From contig JAHQVR010000076.1 in the NCBI GenBank assembly GCA_019634245.1, forward strand, positions 1 to 49,300: 49,300 nt of DNA. Direction: 5' to 3'. Each line of letters starts with the position of its first letter. Within the stretch, counting starts at the first letter, position 1. The notes below the pieces were generated by a model, which was not told where the DNA came from, ran no database searches, and was given only the letters and a program-made list of their open reading frames with translations. Both the position numbers and the translations under genes were made by a program. Positions 38,651-46,711 of the stretch are shown one piece after another. The DNA comes from Gammaproteobacteria bacterium. GTDB taxonomy: Bacteria; Pseudomonadota; Gammaproteobacteria; Granulosicoccales; Granulosicoccaceae.

Positions 38651-39451
38651 TCAGTTATCACCCAGTTCTGCGGTTGATGTTGCAGCCGCTTTAGGCTTGG
38701 GAATGTAGTCAATGATTTTAACATTCAAAGGATCAAACAGGAGCTCGCCCGACGCATAGCGCGTTTTAAAGGGAACGACTTCAGTATCGTTCAAGCTGCG
38801 ATCGTGTTTTTCAAGCGCCGCGTAGATAGCTTCAGCATGAGGCAGCACATCGAGAGCTTCTGCATTATGAGACCGCTTTGCCACTTCCTCTGAGTGGTCT
38901 TTGAGCAGGCTGTACCTATCTGAGCGCTCGTGCGGCTCTGGCAGACCGTTTAAAAGGTCTGCCATGAACTTACCAAAGTTGTCTGCATTCGGTAGTGGCG
39001 TACTGAGCAAGGCGGGTCGGCCTGCATCAAACTCACTCACCAGTGATGGCTCTTTGCTTTTTTGCAAAAGCTGTTCATTAGCTTCTTTATGGGCTGTTGC
39101 GGACACGGTGCTAAAACCTTCATGAGAAAATACGATCGCGACGGTGCGTTGCTGGTAGGTGGTATAGAATCCGAAAACCAGTGCTGCTATCTGAATACTG
39201 GCGATCACCGACATATCAAACACCAAGCTTTTCTTACCAGGTTTAAACAAAAACAGTGTCATTGCTGGACCAAGAACAATGTCGATCAGCGCGACAATTT
39301 TAAGCCCTTGCCAACCGCCGTCGAGGTAGAACAGTTTTCCGGGGAACCAGAAAACGAGCATGGTGAACACGAGGGTTGAGAAAATGAGTAGACTTAAAAC
39401 GAGATGTATTGCGAATGCTTTACGAGTTGATGTCTGCTTCCAATCTTTCAT
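38651..39451 (-). CDS. TfpX/TfpZ-like type IV pilin accessory membrane protein
   Basis: The 266-residue protein has an N-terminal hydrophobic region of four short helices (AIHLVLSLLIFSTLVFTMLVF, DGGWQGLKIVALIDIVLGPAM, FDMSVIASIQIAALVFGFY). The motifs FWFPGKLFYLDGGWQG and VDxVLGPxxT (here IDIVLGPAMTL) match TfpX/TfpZ accessory proteins. A periplasmic domain follows. These proteins accompany particular pilins and are needed for their assembly, but no pilin gene is visible here. The real partner may be elsewhere on the chromosome. Confidence 0.8.
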   Translation of the reverse strand: MKDWKQTSTRKAFAIHLVLSLLIFSTLVFTMLVFWFPGKLFYLDGGWQGLKIVALIDIVLGPAMTLFLFKPGKKSLVFDMSVIASIQIAALVFGFYTTYQQRTVAIVFSHEGFSTVSATAHKEANEQLLQKSKEPSLVSEFDAGRPALLSTPLPNADNFGKFMADLLNGLPEPHERSDRYSLLKDHSEEVAKRSHNAEALDVLPHAEAIYAALEKHDRSLNDTEVVPFKTRYASGELLFDPLNVKIIDYIPKPKAAATSTAELGDN

Positions 39452-39470
39452 TGTGCAACCACCATTTAAA

Positions 39471-39495
39471 GAGTTTCACGAACATAGTGAAGCTC
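39471..39495 (-). terminator. Possible terminator of argDF
   Basis: GAGTTTCAC (39471-39479) and GTGAAGCTC (39487-39495) form a 9-bp stem with one G-U pair and a 7-base loop. On the minus strand it lies after argF and is followed by TTTAAA, a weak T-run. Confidence 0.5.
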
Positions 39496-39514
39496 CCAGC
39501 AAGCTTGATGCCAG

Positions 39515-40411
39515 TTATTTGAGCAGAAATTCGATCAGAGCTTTTTGAGAGTGCAGCCGGTTTCCAGCTTCGTCCCAGACAACGCTTTGCGGGCCATCGA
39601 TAACTTCAGCACTCACCTCTTCTCCGCGATGTGCGGGTAGACAATGCATAAATAGTGCATCTTTATGGGCAGCGGCCATATGCTGCTCGGTGATGCAATA
39701 GTTTTGAAAGGCTTGCTCTCGTTCAGCCTGCTCAGCTTCTTGACCCATGCTGGACCAAACATCGGTCACCACCAGATCGGCGCCGTCACAGGCATCCATG
39801 GGTGAGTGGCAGTACTCGATGTTCGCCTGAGTGCTTGAGCGGATGGCTGCCTCCGGCGAGTATTTTTCTGGACAGGCAATGCGTAGTTGGAAGTTGAGCA
39901 ATGCGGCTGTGTTCATGTATGAGTGACACATGTTGTTACCGTCTCCAACATAAGCCACAGTCTTACCTTCTATGCTACCGCGATAGTCGGCGTATGTTTG
40001 CATGTCAGCCAGCAATTGGCAGGGGTGCAATAGGTCGGTAAGCCCGTTGATTACCGGTATCGTGCAGGATTGGGTGAACTGTTCCAGCGCTTCATGCGAG
40101 AAGGTTCTAACCATGACTATATCGAGCATCTGGGACAACACGTTTGCGGTGTCAGTTAGCGTCTCCCCGCGACCTAATTGTGTGTCATTGGGTGATAGAT
40201 AGATAGCATGGCCTCCCAGTTGGGTCATACCGGCTTCGAATGAGACCCGTGTGCGAGTAGAAGATTTTTCGAAGATCATGCCCAGCACACGCCGTGGGAG
40301 TAAGGCTTCAGTGATGCCTTTTTCAAACGCCTGACGAAATTCGCTTCCACGCCGTATGATACTAAGGAACTCTTCTTGGGTTAAATCCAGTTCAGAGAGA
40401 AAGTGACGCAT
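39515..40411 (-). CDS. argF: Ornithine carbamoyltransferase
   Basis: The start ATG 40411 (MRHFLSEL) lies one base after the argD stop; an upstream start inside argD is rejected. The 298-residue protein has the carbamoyl phosphate motif SSTRTR (50-55), DVWSSMG and the ornithine motif HCLPAH (255-260). It catalyses citrulline formation in arginine synthesis. It is cotranscribed with argD. Confidence 0.97.
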   Translation of the reverse strand: MRHFLSELDLTQEEFLSIIRRGSEFRQAFEKGITEALLPRRVLGMIFEKSSTRTRVSFEAGMTQLGGHAIYLSPNDTQLGRGETLTDTANVLSQMLDIVMVRTFSHEALEQFTQSCTIPVINGLTDLLHPCQLLADMQTYADYRGSIEGKTVAYVGDGNNMCHSYMNTAALLNFQLRIACPEKYSPEAAIRSSTQANIEYCHSPMDACDGADLVVTDVWSSMGQEAEQAEREQAFQNYCITEQHMAAAHKDALFMHCLPAHRGEEVSAEVIDGPQSVVWDEAGNRLHSQKALIEFLLK

Positions 40412-40412
40412 C

Positions 40413-41606
40413 TTAGGCGTTTTCCTGGGAGTGTTTTTCACTGAGAAATTGATTAACCAAGTTGATTACCTTACTAGCGATTTCGTCCGCTTGCTGATCA
40501 CTCAGTATGTACGGGGGAAGCAATCGAACCACGTTGCCCGCGGTCACGTTGAGTAATATGCCTTGTTCCAAACCACGGGCCATCAGTTCAATGCAGTCGG
40601 TTTCCAGCTCAATTCCAATCATGAGCCCTCTGCCACGGATTTCCACCACGCCGGGTTGATTGTGAAAGGCCGAATGAAAGCTTTGCATGAAACGCTCGGA
40701 TAGCTCATTGACACGATGGATAAGGTCTAGCCGTTGAATTTCATCGAGCACGGTGGTGGCGACCTGACAACTGAGAGGATTGCCACCGAAGGTGGAGCCG
40801 TGTGAACCGGGTTGCATCAACTGTGCTGCATGACCGCGAGCCAAGCACGCGCCGATGGGAACACCATTGCCCAGCGATTTTGCCAGCGACATGACATCAG
40901 GGAGTATTCCATTGTGCTGGTGGGCGAACCAAGCCCCTGTGCGACCTATTCCAGTCTGAATTTCGTCAAGCATCAACAGACACTGATGTGCATCGCACAG
41001 TGCACGAACCTTGTTAAGGTACTCGGCGTCCGGCACTTGTATGCCACCTTCCCCCTGAATGGGCTCCAGCATGACTGCCACAATCGAGGCGTCCTCTGAC
41101 AAAATCTGACTCAAGGCCGGGACATCGTTGTACGGAATAATTTTGAATCCAGGGGTTATCGGTGCAAAGCCTGCTTGGATCTTTGCATTACCGGTTGCCG
41201 ACAATGTCGCCAGCGTTCTGCCATGAAACGCGGTATCGGTTACCAATATTGTCGGCATTTCGATTCCACGGTGGTGTCCATGCAAGCGGGCAATTTTGAG
41301 CATCGCTTCGTTGGCCTCGGCACCTGAGTTGCAGAAAAACACTTTGTCCATATTCGCTATTTCACACAGTTTATTGCCCAGATCTTGTTGTTGCGGAATC
41401 TCGTAAAAATTGGAGACATGCACCAGTGAGCGGGCTTGTGCGTTGATGGCCTCGGCAATGGCCGGATTGGCGTGACCTAGAGCACATACCGCAATTCCGG
41501 TGAGGGCATCGATATACTGTTTGCCCTCGGTATCCCAGATCAGTGCACCTTCGCCCCGCGCAACGGTCATAGGCAAGCGACCATAGGTGGCCATCAGTGA
41601 GGTCAT
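40413..41606 (-). CDS. argD: Acetylornithine aminotransferase
   Basis: The 397-residue fold-type I PLP enzyme has FCNSGAEANEAMLKIAR, TDTAFHGRTLATLSATGN, MLDEIQTGIGRTGAWF and the PLP-binding lysine K243 in SLAKSLGNGVPIG. It transfers the amino group from glutamate to N-acetylglutamate semialdehyde, and some family members act on related substrates. It is transcribed leftward with argF. An ArgR box was not convincing by eye. The 211-base gap to sod is divergent. Confidence 0.96.
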   Translation of the reverse strand: MTSLMATYGRLPMTVARGEGALIWDTEGKQYIDALTGIAVCALGHANPAIAEAINAQARSLVHVSNFYEIPQQQDLGNKLCEIANMDKVFFCNSGAEANEAMLKIARLHGHHRGIEMPTILVTDTAFHGRTLATLSATGNAKIQAGFAPITPGFKIIPYNDVPALSQILSEDASIVAVMLEPIQGEGGIQVPDAEYLNKVRALCDAHQCLLMLDEIQTGIGRTGAWFAHQHNGILPDVMSLAKSLGNGVPIGACLARGHAAQLMQPGSHGSTFGGNPLSCQVATTVLDEIQRLDLIHRVNELSERFMQSFHSAFHNQPGVVEIRGRGLMIGIELETDCIELMARGLEQGILLNVTAGNVVRLLPPYILSDQQADEIASKVINLVNQFLSEKHSQENA

Positions 41607-41817
41607 GATTGAATACCGTTTGCGAGAGTGGATAGAGGATAGTATTACAAGGTTTAAGGCGCGCCAACCCGCTCTGTTCGGCTAACGCCTGTGAAATACC
41701 CGCAATGACCCTTGTCAGTGTTCCTGAGGGGTGCGACCATAGTCGGGTGAGATTTGCCCGGACTGCTCGGTGGTAGTCTGGATTTAACTAGATAAATTCT
41801 TCCTTGAGGACAGCTTA

Positions 41818-42426
41818 ATGGCTTTTGAATTTCCCGATCTGCCTTACGATTTTTCCGCACTTGAGCCGCATGTGGATGCGCAAACGATGGAAATCCATTA
41901 TGACCGGCACCATCGTACCTATTTCAATAATTTTACCGGTGCCGTTGCCGATTCGCCCATGGCGGATCAGAGCCTGGAAGCGGTGATGGCTGGTGTCGAT
42001 GGCAGCACTTCGCCCGCGGTTCGGAATAATGGTGGTGGGTATTACAACCACATTTTGTTTTGGAATTCCATGTGCGACGGCGGTAGTGCTCCGAGTGATG
42101 CGCTTTCCTCGGCCATAGACGCAGCGTTTGGTTCCAAAACTGAACTACAAGACAAGCTGAAGCAGGCAGGCATTACTCGATTTGGATCGGGCTTTGCCTG
42201 GTTGATCGTCAAAGATGGGAAGTTGGAAGTCACTTCCACCCCCAATCAAGACAACCCGCTCATGCCGGTGGCGGATGTTCAAGGCACGCCGATATTGGCA
42301 CTGGATGTCTGGGAGCATGCGTATTACTTGAAGTATCAGAATAAGCGTCCAGATTACATAGATGCTTTTATGGAAGTCGTCGATTGGGCTAAAGCATCGG
42401 AGCGGTTTGCTGCAGCCTTAGCCTAG
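41818..42426 (+). CDS. Superoxide dismutase, Fe/Mn family with Mn-type signature
   Basis: The 202-residue protein has metal ligands H27, H78, D163 and H167. The metal-selectivity positions carry G74 (four before the second histidine) and Q144 in PNQDNP, as in E. coli MnSOD (G77, Q146). Q69 and the Ala of FeSOD are absent. The usual sodB label is thus not supported. It removes superoxide in the cytoplasm. GAGGA precedes the ATG. grxD lies 89 bases downstream, across a strong hairpin, so partial readthrough is likely. Confidence 0.95.
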   Translation: MAFEFPDLPYDFSALEPHVDAQTMEIHYDRHHRTYFNNFTGAVADSPMADQSLEAVMAGVDGSTSPAVRNNGGGYYNHILFWNSMCDGGSAPSDALSSAIDAAFGSKTELQDKLKQAGITRFGSGFAWLIVKDGKLEVTSTPNQDNPLMPVADVQGTPILALDVWEHAYYLKYQNKRPDYIDAFMEVVDWAKASERFAAALA

Positions 42427-42430
42427 TTAG

Positions 42431-42482
42431 GCAATCGTTTATTCTAAATAGCGATTGCGTTCGCACAGGCCGGACGCAATCG
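42431..42482 (+). promoter_or_regulatory. Two alternative, mutually exclusive stems between sod and grxD
   Basis: GCAATCG (42431-42437), CGATTGC (42452-42458) and GCAATCG (42476-42482) are repeated so that the middle element can pair with either side. The right-hand stem is strong: 12 bp from 42452-42463 to 42471-42482 with a 7-base loop, followed by TTGTTGCC, a poor T-run. The pattern resembles an attenuator or a partial terminator. Confidence 0.6.
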
Positions 42483-42515
42483 TTGTTGCCACTATTAATA
42501 GAGACACAATTCATC

Positions 42516-42851
42516 ATGTCAGAGCAGCAAAACGGCGATGTGCTAAGCCGAATCAAAGAGCAGGTGAGTGAAAATCCGGTGATCCTGTACATGAAAGGCA
42601 CCCCACAGATGCCCATGTGCGGGTTTTCGATGCGAACGGTTGAGGCATTGAAAGCCTGCGAGCAGGAGTTTGCCTTTGTTAATGTCATTGCCGATATGGA
42701 AATTCGGGAAAATTTACCTAAATATTCAGAGTGGCCAACCTTCCCGCAACTCTATATCAAAGGCGAATTGGTGGGTGGTTGCGATATCACCATGGAACTC
42801 TCTGAATCAGGGGAGTTGAAAAAAATGGTGGATGAAGCTGCTACCGGCTAA
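42516..42851 (+). CDS. grxD: Monothiol glutaredoxin Grx4
   Basis: The start ATG 42516 (MSEQQNGDVL) is preferred over a longer frame. The 111-residue protein carries the monothiol active site C35GFS in PQMPMCGFSMRTVE, then WPTFPQLYIKGELVGGCDI. Monothiol glutaredoxins bind and transfer [2Fe-2S] clusters and partner with BolA-type proteins, one of which (IbaG) is encoded at 7735-8004. It is on the same strand as sod and convergent with rnt. The neighbourhood grxD-rnt-argF is reminiscent of other gammaproteobacteria. Confidence 0.97.
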   Translation: MSEQQNGDVLSRIKEQVSENPVILYMKGTPQMPMCGFSMRTVEALKACEQEFAFVNVIADMEIRENLPKYSEWPTFPQLYIKGELVGGCDITMELSESGELKKMVDEAATG

Positions 42852-42859
42852 CGGGTGCG

Positions 42860-43483
42860 TTATCGCCTATTCAGGGCTTCCCAACGATTAAAGACCTGAC
42901 AAAATAGTTCGGCTGTCATGACCGTGTCATAGACGGCCGAATGTGCCTCATGGGTATTCCATTCCATACCCGCCGCCGCAACCGAGCGTGCTAGAACCGT
43001 TTGTCCATACGCTAAAGCGCAATAAGACACTGTGTCCAGACAGCTAAATGGATGAAAAGGATTTCGTTTGATGCCTGTGCGTTCTGCGGCTGCATTTACA
43101 AATTTCAAATCAAAAAACGCATTGTGTCCCACTAGGATGGCGCGAGTGCAACCGGCGTCTTTGACCGCGTTTCGTATGGGTGAAAATACATAGTTGAGCG
43201 CATCGCGCTCACTGCGAGCTGCCCGCAATGGGTTGTCCGGATCTATACCGTTCACTTCCATGGACTTGGGATCGAGATTAGCCCCTTCGAACGGCGTTAC
43301 ATGAGTACTGTACGTTTGTCCCAGTGTTAAATCACCTTCTTCATTGAGGTTGACTAACACAGCTGCAATCTCCAGCAATGCATCTGTTTGTTCGTTGAAT
43401 CCTCCCGTCTCAACATCGACCACCACGGGTAGATACCCGCGGAATCGCTCATTCAAGGGTCCGTTCGTTCCGGGTTGATACAT
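42860..43483 (-). CDS. rnt: Ribonuclease T
   Basis: ATG 43483 ([19 protein letters not shown]) is the sensible start and gives 207 residues, like E. coli RNase T (215). The DEDDh exonuclease residues are D23 and E25 in VVDVETGG, the aspartate in [10 protein letters not shown], and the histidine and aspartate in HSAVYD. It trims the 3' ends of tRNA and other stable RNAs. A 9-bp palindromic hairpin lies just upstream of the start. The upstream in-frame ATGs that would extend the frame are rejected. Confidence 0.97.
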   Translation of the reverse strand: MYQPGTNGPLNERFRGYLPVVVDVETGGFNEQTDALLEIAAVLVNLNEEGDLTLGQTYSTHVTPFEGANLDPKSMEVNGIDPDNPLRAARSERDALNYVFSPIRNAVKDAGCTRAILVGHNAFFDLKFVNAAAERTGIKRNPFHPFSCLDTVSYCALAYGQTVLARSVAAAGMEWNTHEAHSAVYDTVMTAELFCQVFNRWEALNRR

Positions 43484-43504
43484 AGTGGTTTTTAACTGTG
43501 GGTA

Positions 43505-43525
43505 AAGAGACCGGTTCGGTCTCTT
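43505..43525. promoter_or_regulatory. 21-bp palindrome upstream of rnt
   Basis: AAGAGACCG (43505-43513) and CGGTCTCTT (43517-43525) are exact inverted repeats around GTT. It lies 22 bases upstream of the rnt start codon in the divergent rnt/membrane-protein gap. It could be a protein operator, or a hairpin in the rnt leader. Confidence 0.55.
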
Positions 43526-43601
43526 ATTAACATCGAATGATACACCGTCATCGATGATACTATTTAGTGAACAATTCGTTGACTCTATTCGGTCTGCTGT
43601 C

Positions 43602-44168
43602 ATGGCTGCGCTGCTAACCCAGTATTTCAACATTGCATTCTTGATGGCCAAGCCTCAAGACTTGCCAGCGGGAAGCAATCAATTGACGATTGCGTTATCG
43701 CTGAGCTTTACCAGCTACGTGTTGGCCAGTTTGACGCACTATGGGTTCGCTCAATCGGTGGGTACGGCCTTTGTTGATTTGGCGCTCTCTGGGTTACTGA
43801 TTTATGTTGCCTTGGTAGCCTTGGGTCGGACCGAGCGTTTTTACCAAGCCTATGGGGCTCTCGCTGGTGCTGGGGCGGTGCTCAACACCGCTGCCATTCC
43901 GCTGTTTTTGGTGCGATCTGAAGAGCAGGCATCACTAACGGCTGGGTTGGCGGATTTCGTTCTACTCGTTTGGAGCTTATCTTTACTCGCCCACGTCATT
44001 CGACATACCTTTGAAGTTCGAATGCTATTCAGCGTTGTTCTAGCGTTTTGTTATTTTCTGTTTGTCGTGTCGCTGCTTTCGACGTTATGGCCACCTGACG
44101 TGACATTTGAATCTGATGAATTGTCGAATTTTCAATCACTTGGATACCGTTGGTGGGAAAGTGTTTGA
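43602..44168 (+). CDS. Small multi-pass membrane protein, unknown function
   Basis: ATG 43602 is my choice; an ATG at 43554 would extend it into the upstream region. The 188-residue protein has about five hydrophobic segments ([96 protein letters not shown]). It somewhat resembles small Yip1-like or uncharacterised integral proteins, but I cannot name the family. It is followed by the protein kinase gene. Confidence 0.65.
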   Translation: MAALLTQYFNIAFLMAKPQDLPAGSNQLTIALSLSFTSYVLASLTHYGFAQSVGTAFVDLALSGLLIYVALVALGRTERFYQAYGALAGAGAVLNTAAIPLFLVRSEEQASLTAGLADFVLLVWSLSLLAHVIRHTFEVRMLFSVVLAFCYFLFVVSLLSTLWPPDVTFESDELSNFQSLGYRWWESV

Positions 44169-44286
44169 GAATGTTATGATACGCAGCTTGCTTACTTATG
44201 CAGTGCCAGGACTCGCGACAAATTCGTGCCGACCAACCTTCGCAATCGCACCGAACCCGTGCCCCCCTCTGGGCGGAGGAGCGCTG

Positions 44287-44304
44287 ATGGGATACCACAT
44301 TTGA
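44287..44304 (+). other. Five-codon mini-ORF overlapping the kinase start
   Basis: ATG GGA TAC CAC ATT TGA (peptide MGYHI) has a near-ideal GGAGG seven bases upstream (44275-44279). Its TGA (44302-44304) overlaps the kinase TTG at 44301-44303. This would allow reinitiation at the kinase start. Coincidence is possible. Confidence 0.4.
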
Positions 44305-45680
44305 ATAATCCGGTATCGAATTCCAAAAAGGACAGCAGTCTCAAGTCGGGAAACAGCGAAAAACCGCCGTTAAAACCGCTCGATATTATTGTTCCGGCAG
44401 AGATCGGGCGTTACACCATCGGTGCCAAGATCGGTTCTGGCACATGTGGTGTGGTTCACTTAGCTCTTGATAATGTGCTGAATCGGGAAGTGGCCATAAA
44501 GCTCTCGCCCATTGGCGAACCCCAAGTATCCACAGGCAAAGTTCCCGGCGCTCAAAGAGCGTATCAAACTGAAGTGGTTGCAGCCGGGCGCTTGCGTCAT
44601 AGCAACATTGTCACAGTCTATGACGCAGGCCAATATGAAGAGCTGAACTATTTGGTTATGGAAGCCGTCGAGGGCAAATCCCTGAAAGAATTCGGTAAGG
44701 GGAAGGAGCTTCTGCCAGTACACCGTGCTATAGAGATCATTATTGATACCTGTCGAGCGTTGGACTACTCCCATCGACAAGATATTCTGCATCGTGATAT
44801 CAAGCCAGCGAACATTATGCTCGGTGATGATGGCTCGGTAAAACTGCTCGATTACGGTATTGCTGTGGGTTTAACAGGCACTGCAGGCTTGGGAAAACAA
44901 GGGCCAACCCTTGGCACACCTAACTACATGTCTCCAGAACAGATCATGGGTCGAGAGTTGACCCCGGCTAGTGATTTTTACTCGTTGGCCACTGTGTTGT
45001 TTGAACTGCTCACTGGTAAGCAGTTGTTCAAGGCAGGTAAGGTCAAAGATTTGTTCAGAATTGTAGTGAATCAACCTGCGCCTAGGCTCACTGATGCACG
45101 CAAGGACCTACCCGAAGAGCTCGCTGATGTATTAGCCAAAGCATTGGAGAAGAAACCTGAGCTGCGTTTCCAGAGTGGGATTGAAATGGCTGCTGCGTTA
45201 CAACCGTTCGCAGAGAGCTTTAAGATTATTGAACAGCGCCCGCCCGCACAACAAAAATTTATTCGACAGCTCCAAACTCAGACGTTTTTTCAAGCGTTTT
45301 CTGAGGTGGAAGTAGCGTTGTTGTTGGAATTGGTCAAAGTGCGAACTTATGAAGTTGATGAAATCTTGTTGCCACCTTCGGAACCACCGCTGCGCTCTCT
45401 TTTGATTGTTACTGACGGTCTGGTTCGAGTTACTGACAATGATGATCTGATTCGCGTCTGCGGTGAGGGCGATTGCGTGGGTGAACTTGGATTTATTCAA
45501 GGTACCGCCGATAGCAAAACCTTTACCGCTCTGACGAGCGTGAATGCGTTGGAGGTTTCGGCAGACTCATTGAGTCATTTGCCTCCAAAGGTGCATCTAC
45601 ATTACTACCGAGCGATCTCGGACATACTCGTGGAGCGTTCGGCCAGAAGCGGTCGGCTACAACTCGATCACACGCTCTAA
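44301..45680 (+). CDS. Ser/Thr protein kinase fused to a degenerate cyclic-nucleotide-binding domain
   Basis: Start TTG 44301 is favoured by the overlapping mini-ORF; GTG 44226 is the upstream alternative. The 459-residue protein has a complete Hanks-type kinase domain: P-loop IGSGTCGVVHLA, catalytic lysine in VAIKLSP, HRDIKPANIM with the catalytic Asp and Asn, DYGIAVG (in place of DFG) and SPEQIMG. A second domain follows (FFQAFSEVEVALLLELVKVRTY...) of the cNMP-binding fold with GELGFIQGTADSKTFTAL. Here the phosphate-binding arginine of the usual GTPRAATV motif is replaced by Asp, so classical cAMP binding is doubtful. No transmembrane segment is seen. Confidence 0.9.
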   Translation: MNNPVSNSKKDSSLKSGNSEKPPLKPLDIIVPAEIGRYTIGAKIGSGTCGVVHLALDNVLNREVAIKLSPIGEPQVSTGKVPGAQRAYQTEVVAAGRLRHSNIVTVYDAGQYEELNYLVMEAVEGKSLKEFGKGKELLPVHRAIEIIIDTCRALDYSHRQDILHRDIKPANIMLGDDGSVKLLDYGIAVGLTGTAGLGKQGPTLGTPNYMSPEQIMGRELTPASDFYSLATVLFELLTGKQLFKAGKVKDLFRIVVNQPAPRLTDARKDLPEELADVLAKALEKKPELRFQSGIEMAAALQPFAESFKIIEQRPPAQQKFIRQLQTQTFFQAFSEVEVALLLELVKVRTYEVDEILLPPSEPPLRSLLIVTDGLVRVTDNDDLIRVCGEGDCVGELGFIQGTADSKTFTALTSVNALEVSADSLSHLPPKVHLHYYRAISDILVERSARSGRLQLDHTL

Positions 45681-45696
45681 CATCGTTACTGCAGTT

Positions 45697-45723
45697 GTCA
45701 GCGCTATGCCTGATTGTGCTGAC
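45697..45723. terminator. Possible bidirectional terminator between kinase and galE
   Basis: GTCAGC (45697-45702) and GCTGAC (45718-45723) pair, with two more inner pairs, over a loop of about 10 bases at the convergent ends of the kinase and galE genes. T-tracts are weak and distant, so the confidence is low. Confidence 0.35.
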
Positions 45724-46711
45724 GTTTCAGTAAGATTTTTTCCCAGTTTAATGCGGTGTCGACAATAGTGTCCAGATTGTCGAATTGAGGTTTCCAATCC
45801 AACGTGGCGTGTATTTTATCTACCGCAGCGATCAACGCGGGCGGATCTCCCGCTCTTCTGGGCTTTTCCACAACGGTTATCGGTGAGCCGTGAATTCGGT
45901 TGATGGAGTCGATCACTTCCCGAACACTAAACCCATGACCATAGCCGCAATTGAGTAGCGTGGATTCTCCACCGTTTCTCATATAGTCCAGTGCCGACAA
46001 ATGCGCGGCTGCCAAATCAGTGACATGAATATAATCGCGAACGCCAGTGCCATCGGGGGTAGGATAGTCGGTGCCGAACACATACAGTTCGTTGCGCTTC
46101 CCCAGCGCTACCTCGGCAGCCACTTTAATGAGTAGCGTGGCTTCTTTAGTCGACTGGCCGATTCGGCCGTCAGGATCTGAACCTGCGACGTTGAAATAGC
46201 GAAGAATGACATGTTTCATCTCGGTGGCCACTGATAAATCTCGCAACATCATCTCTGACATCAATTTAGATGTGCCATAGGGATTGATCGGAGCCGTGTC
46301 CATCTCTTCATGACAGCCTTTAGTGCTGTCTTCCGGTATGCCGTAAGTAGCCGCTGTGGAGGAGAACACAAAGTTCTTCACTGAGTGCTCTTGACAGGCT
46401 TGGAGCAGGCTACGAGTGCTGCAGGTGTTATTGCCGTAGTATTTGAGTGGATCTTCGACGCTTTCCGGCACGATCGTGTGTGCAGCAAAGTGCATCACCG
46501 TGTCTACCTGGTGTTCGCTTAAGATGCGGCCAACCAGTTCACGGTCGCCGGTTTTGCCTTTTACCAGTTGACCATGAAGCACCGCGTCTTCATTGCCTGT
46601 GGATAAATCATCCAGAACTACAACAGATTCACCGCGTTCGCCCAGGAGTTTGACGACGTGGCTACCGATGTAGCCTGCGCCACCTGTGACTAGAATTGAA
46701 TTTTTGCTCAT
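45704..46711 (-). CDS. galE: UDP-glucose 4-epimerase
   Basis: The 335-residue extended SDR has the NAD motif GGAGYIGSH (10-18), the SSTAATYG segment and catalytic Y145xxxK149 in PYGTSKL, all as in GalE. It interconverts UDP-glucose and UDP-galactose and supplies galactose for surface glycans. Its ATG overlaps the TGA of the terC gene (ATGA). No other galactose or glycan gene is beside it, but the EPS-related genes lie about 8 kb away. Confidence 0.96.
   Translation of the reverse strand: MSKNSILVTGGAGYIGSHVVKLLGERGESVVVLDDLSTGNEDAVLHGQLVKGKTGDRELVGRILSEHQVDTVMHFAAHTIVPESVEDPLKYYGNNTCSTRSLLQACQEHSVKNFVFSSTAATYGIPEDSTKGCHEEMDTAPINPYGTSKLMSEMMLRDLSVATEMKHVILRYFNVAGSDPDGRIGQSTKEATLLIKVAAEVALGKRNELYVFGTDYPTPDGTGVRDYIHVTDLAAAHLSALDYMRNGGESTLLNCGYGHGFSVREVIDSINRIHGSPITVVEKPRRAGDPPALIAAVDKIHATLDWKPQFDNLDTIVDTALNWEKILLKRQHNQA

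Noticed and set aside
43484..43651. Upstream extension of rnt (56 residues)
   Set aside because: RNase T normally begins at about the M chosen here. The extension runs through the palindrome and the divergent promoter region.
45697..45723. Strong terminator between kinase and galE
   Set aside because: The hairpin is modest and no T-tract follows closely on either strand, so it is listed only as a low-confidence candidate.
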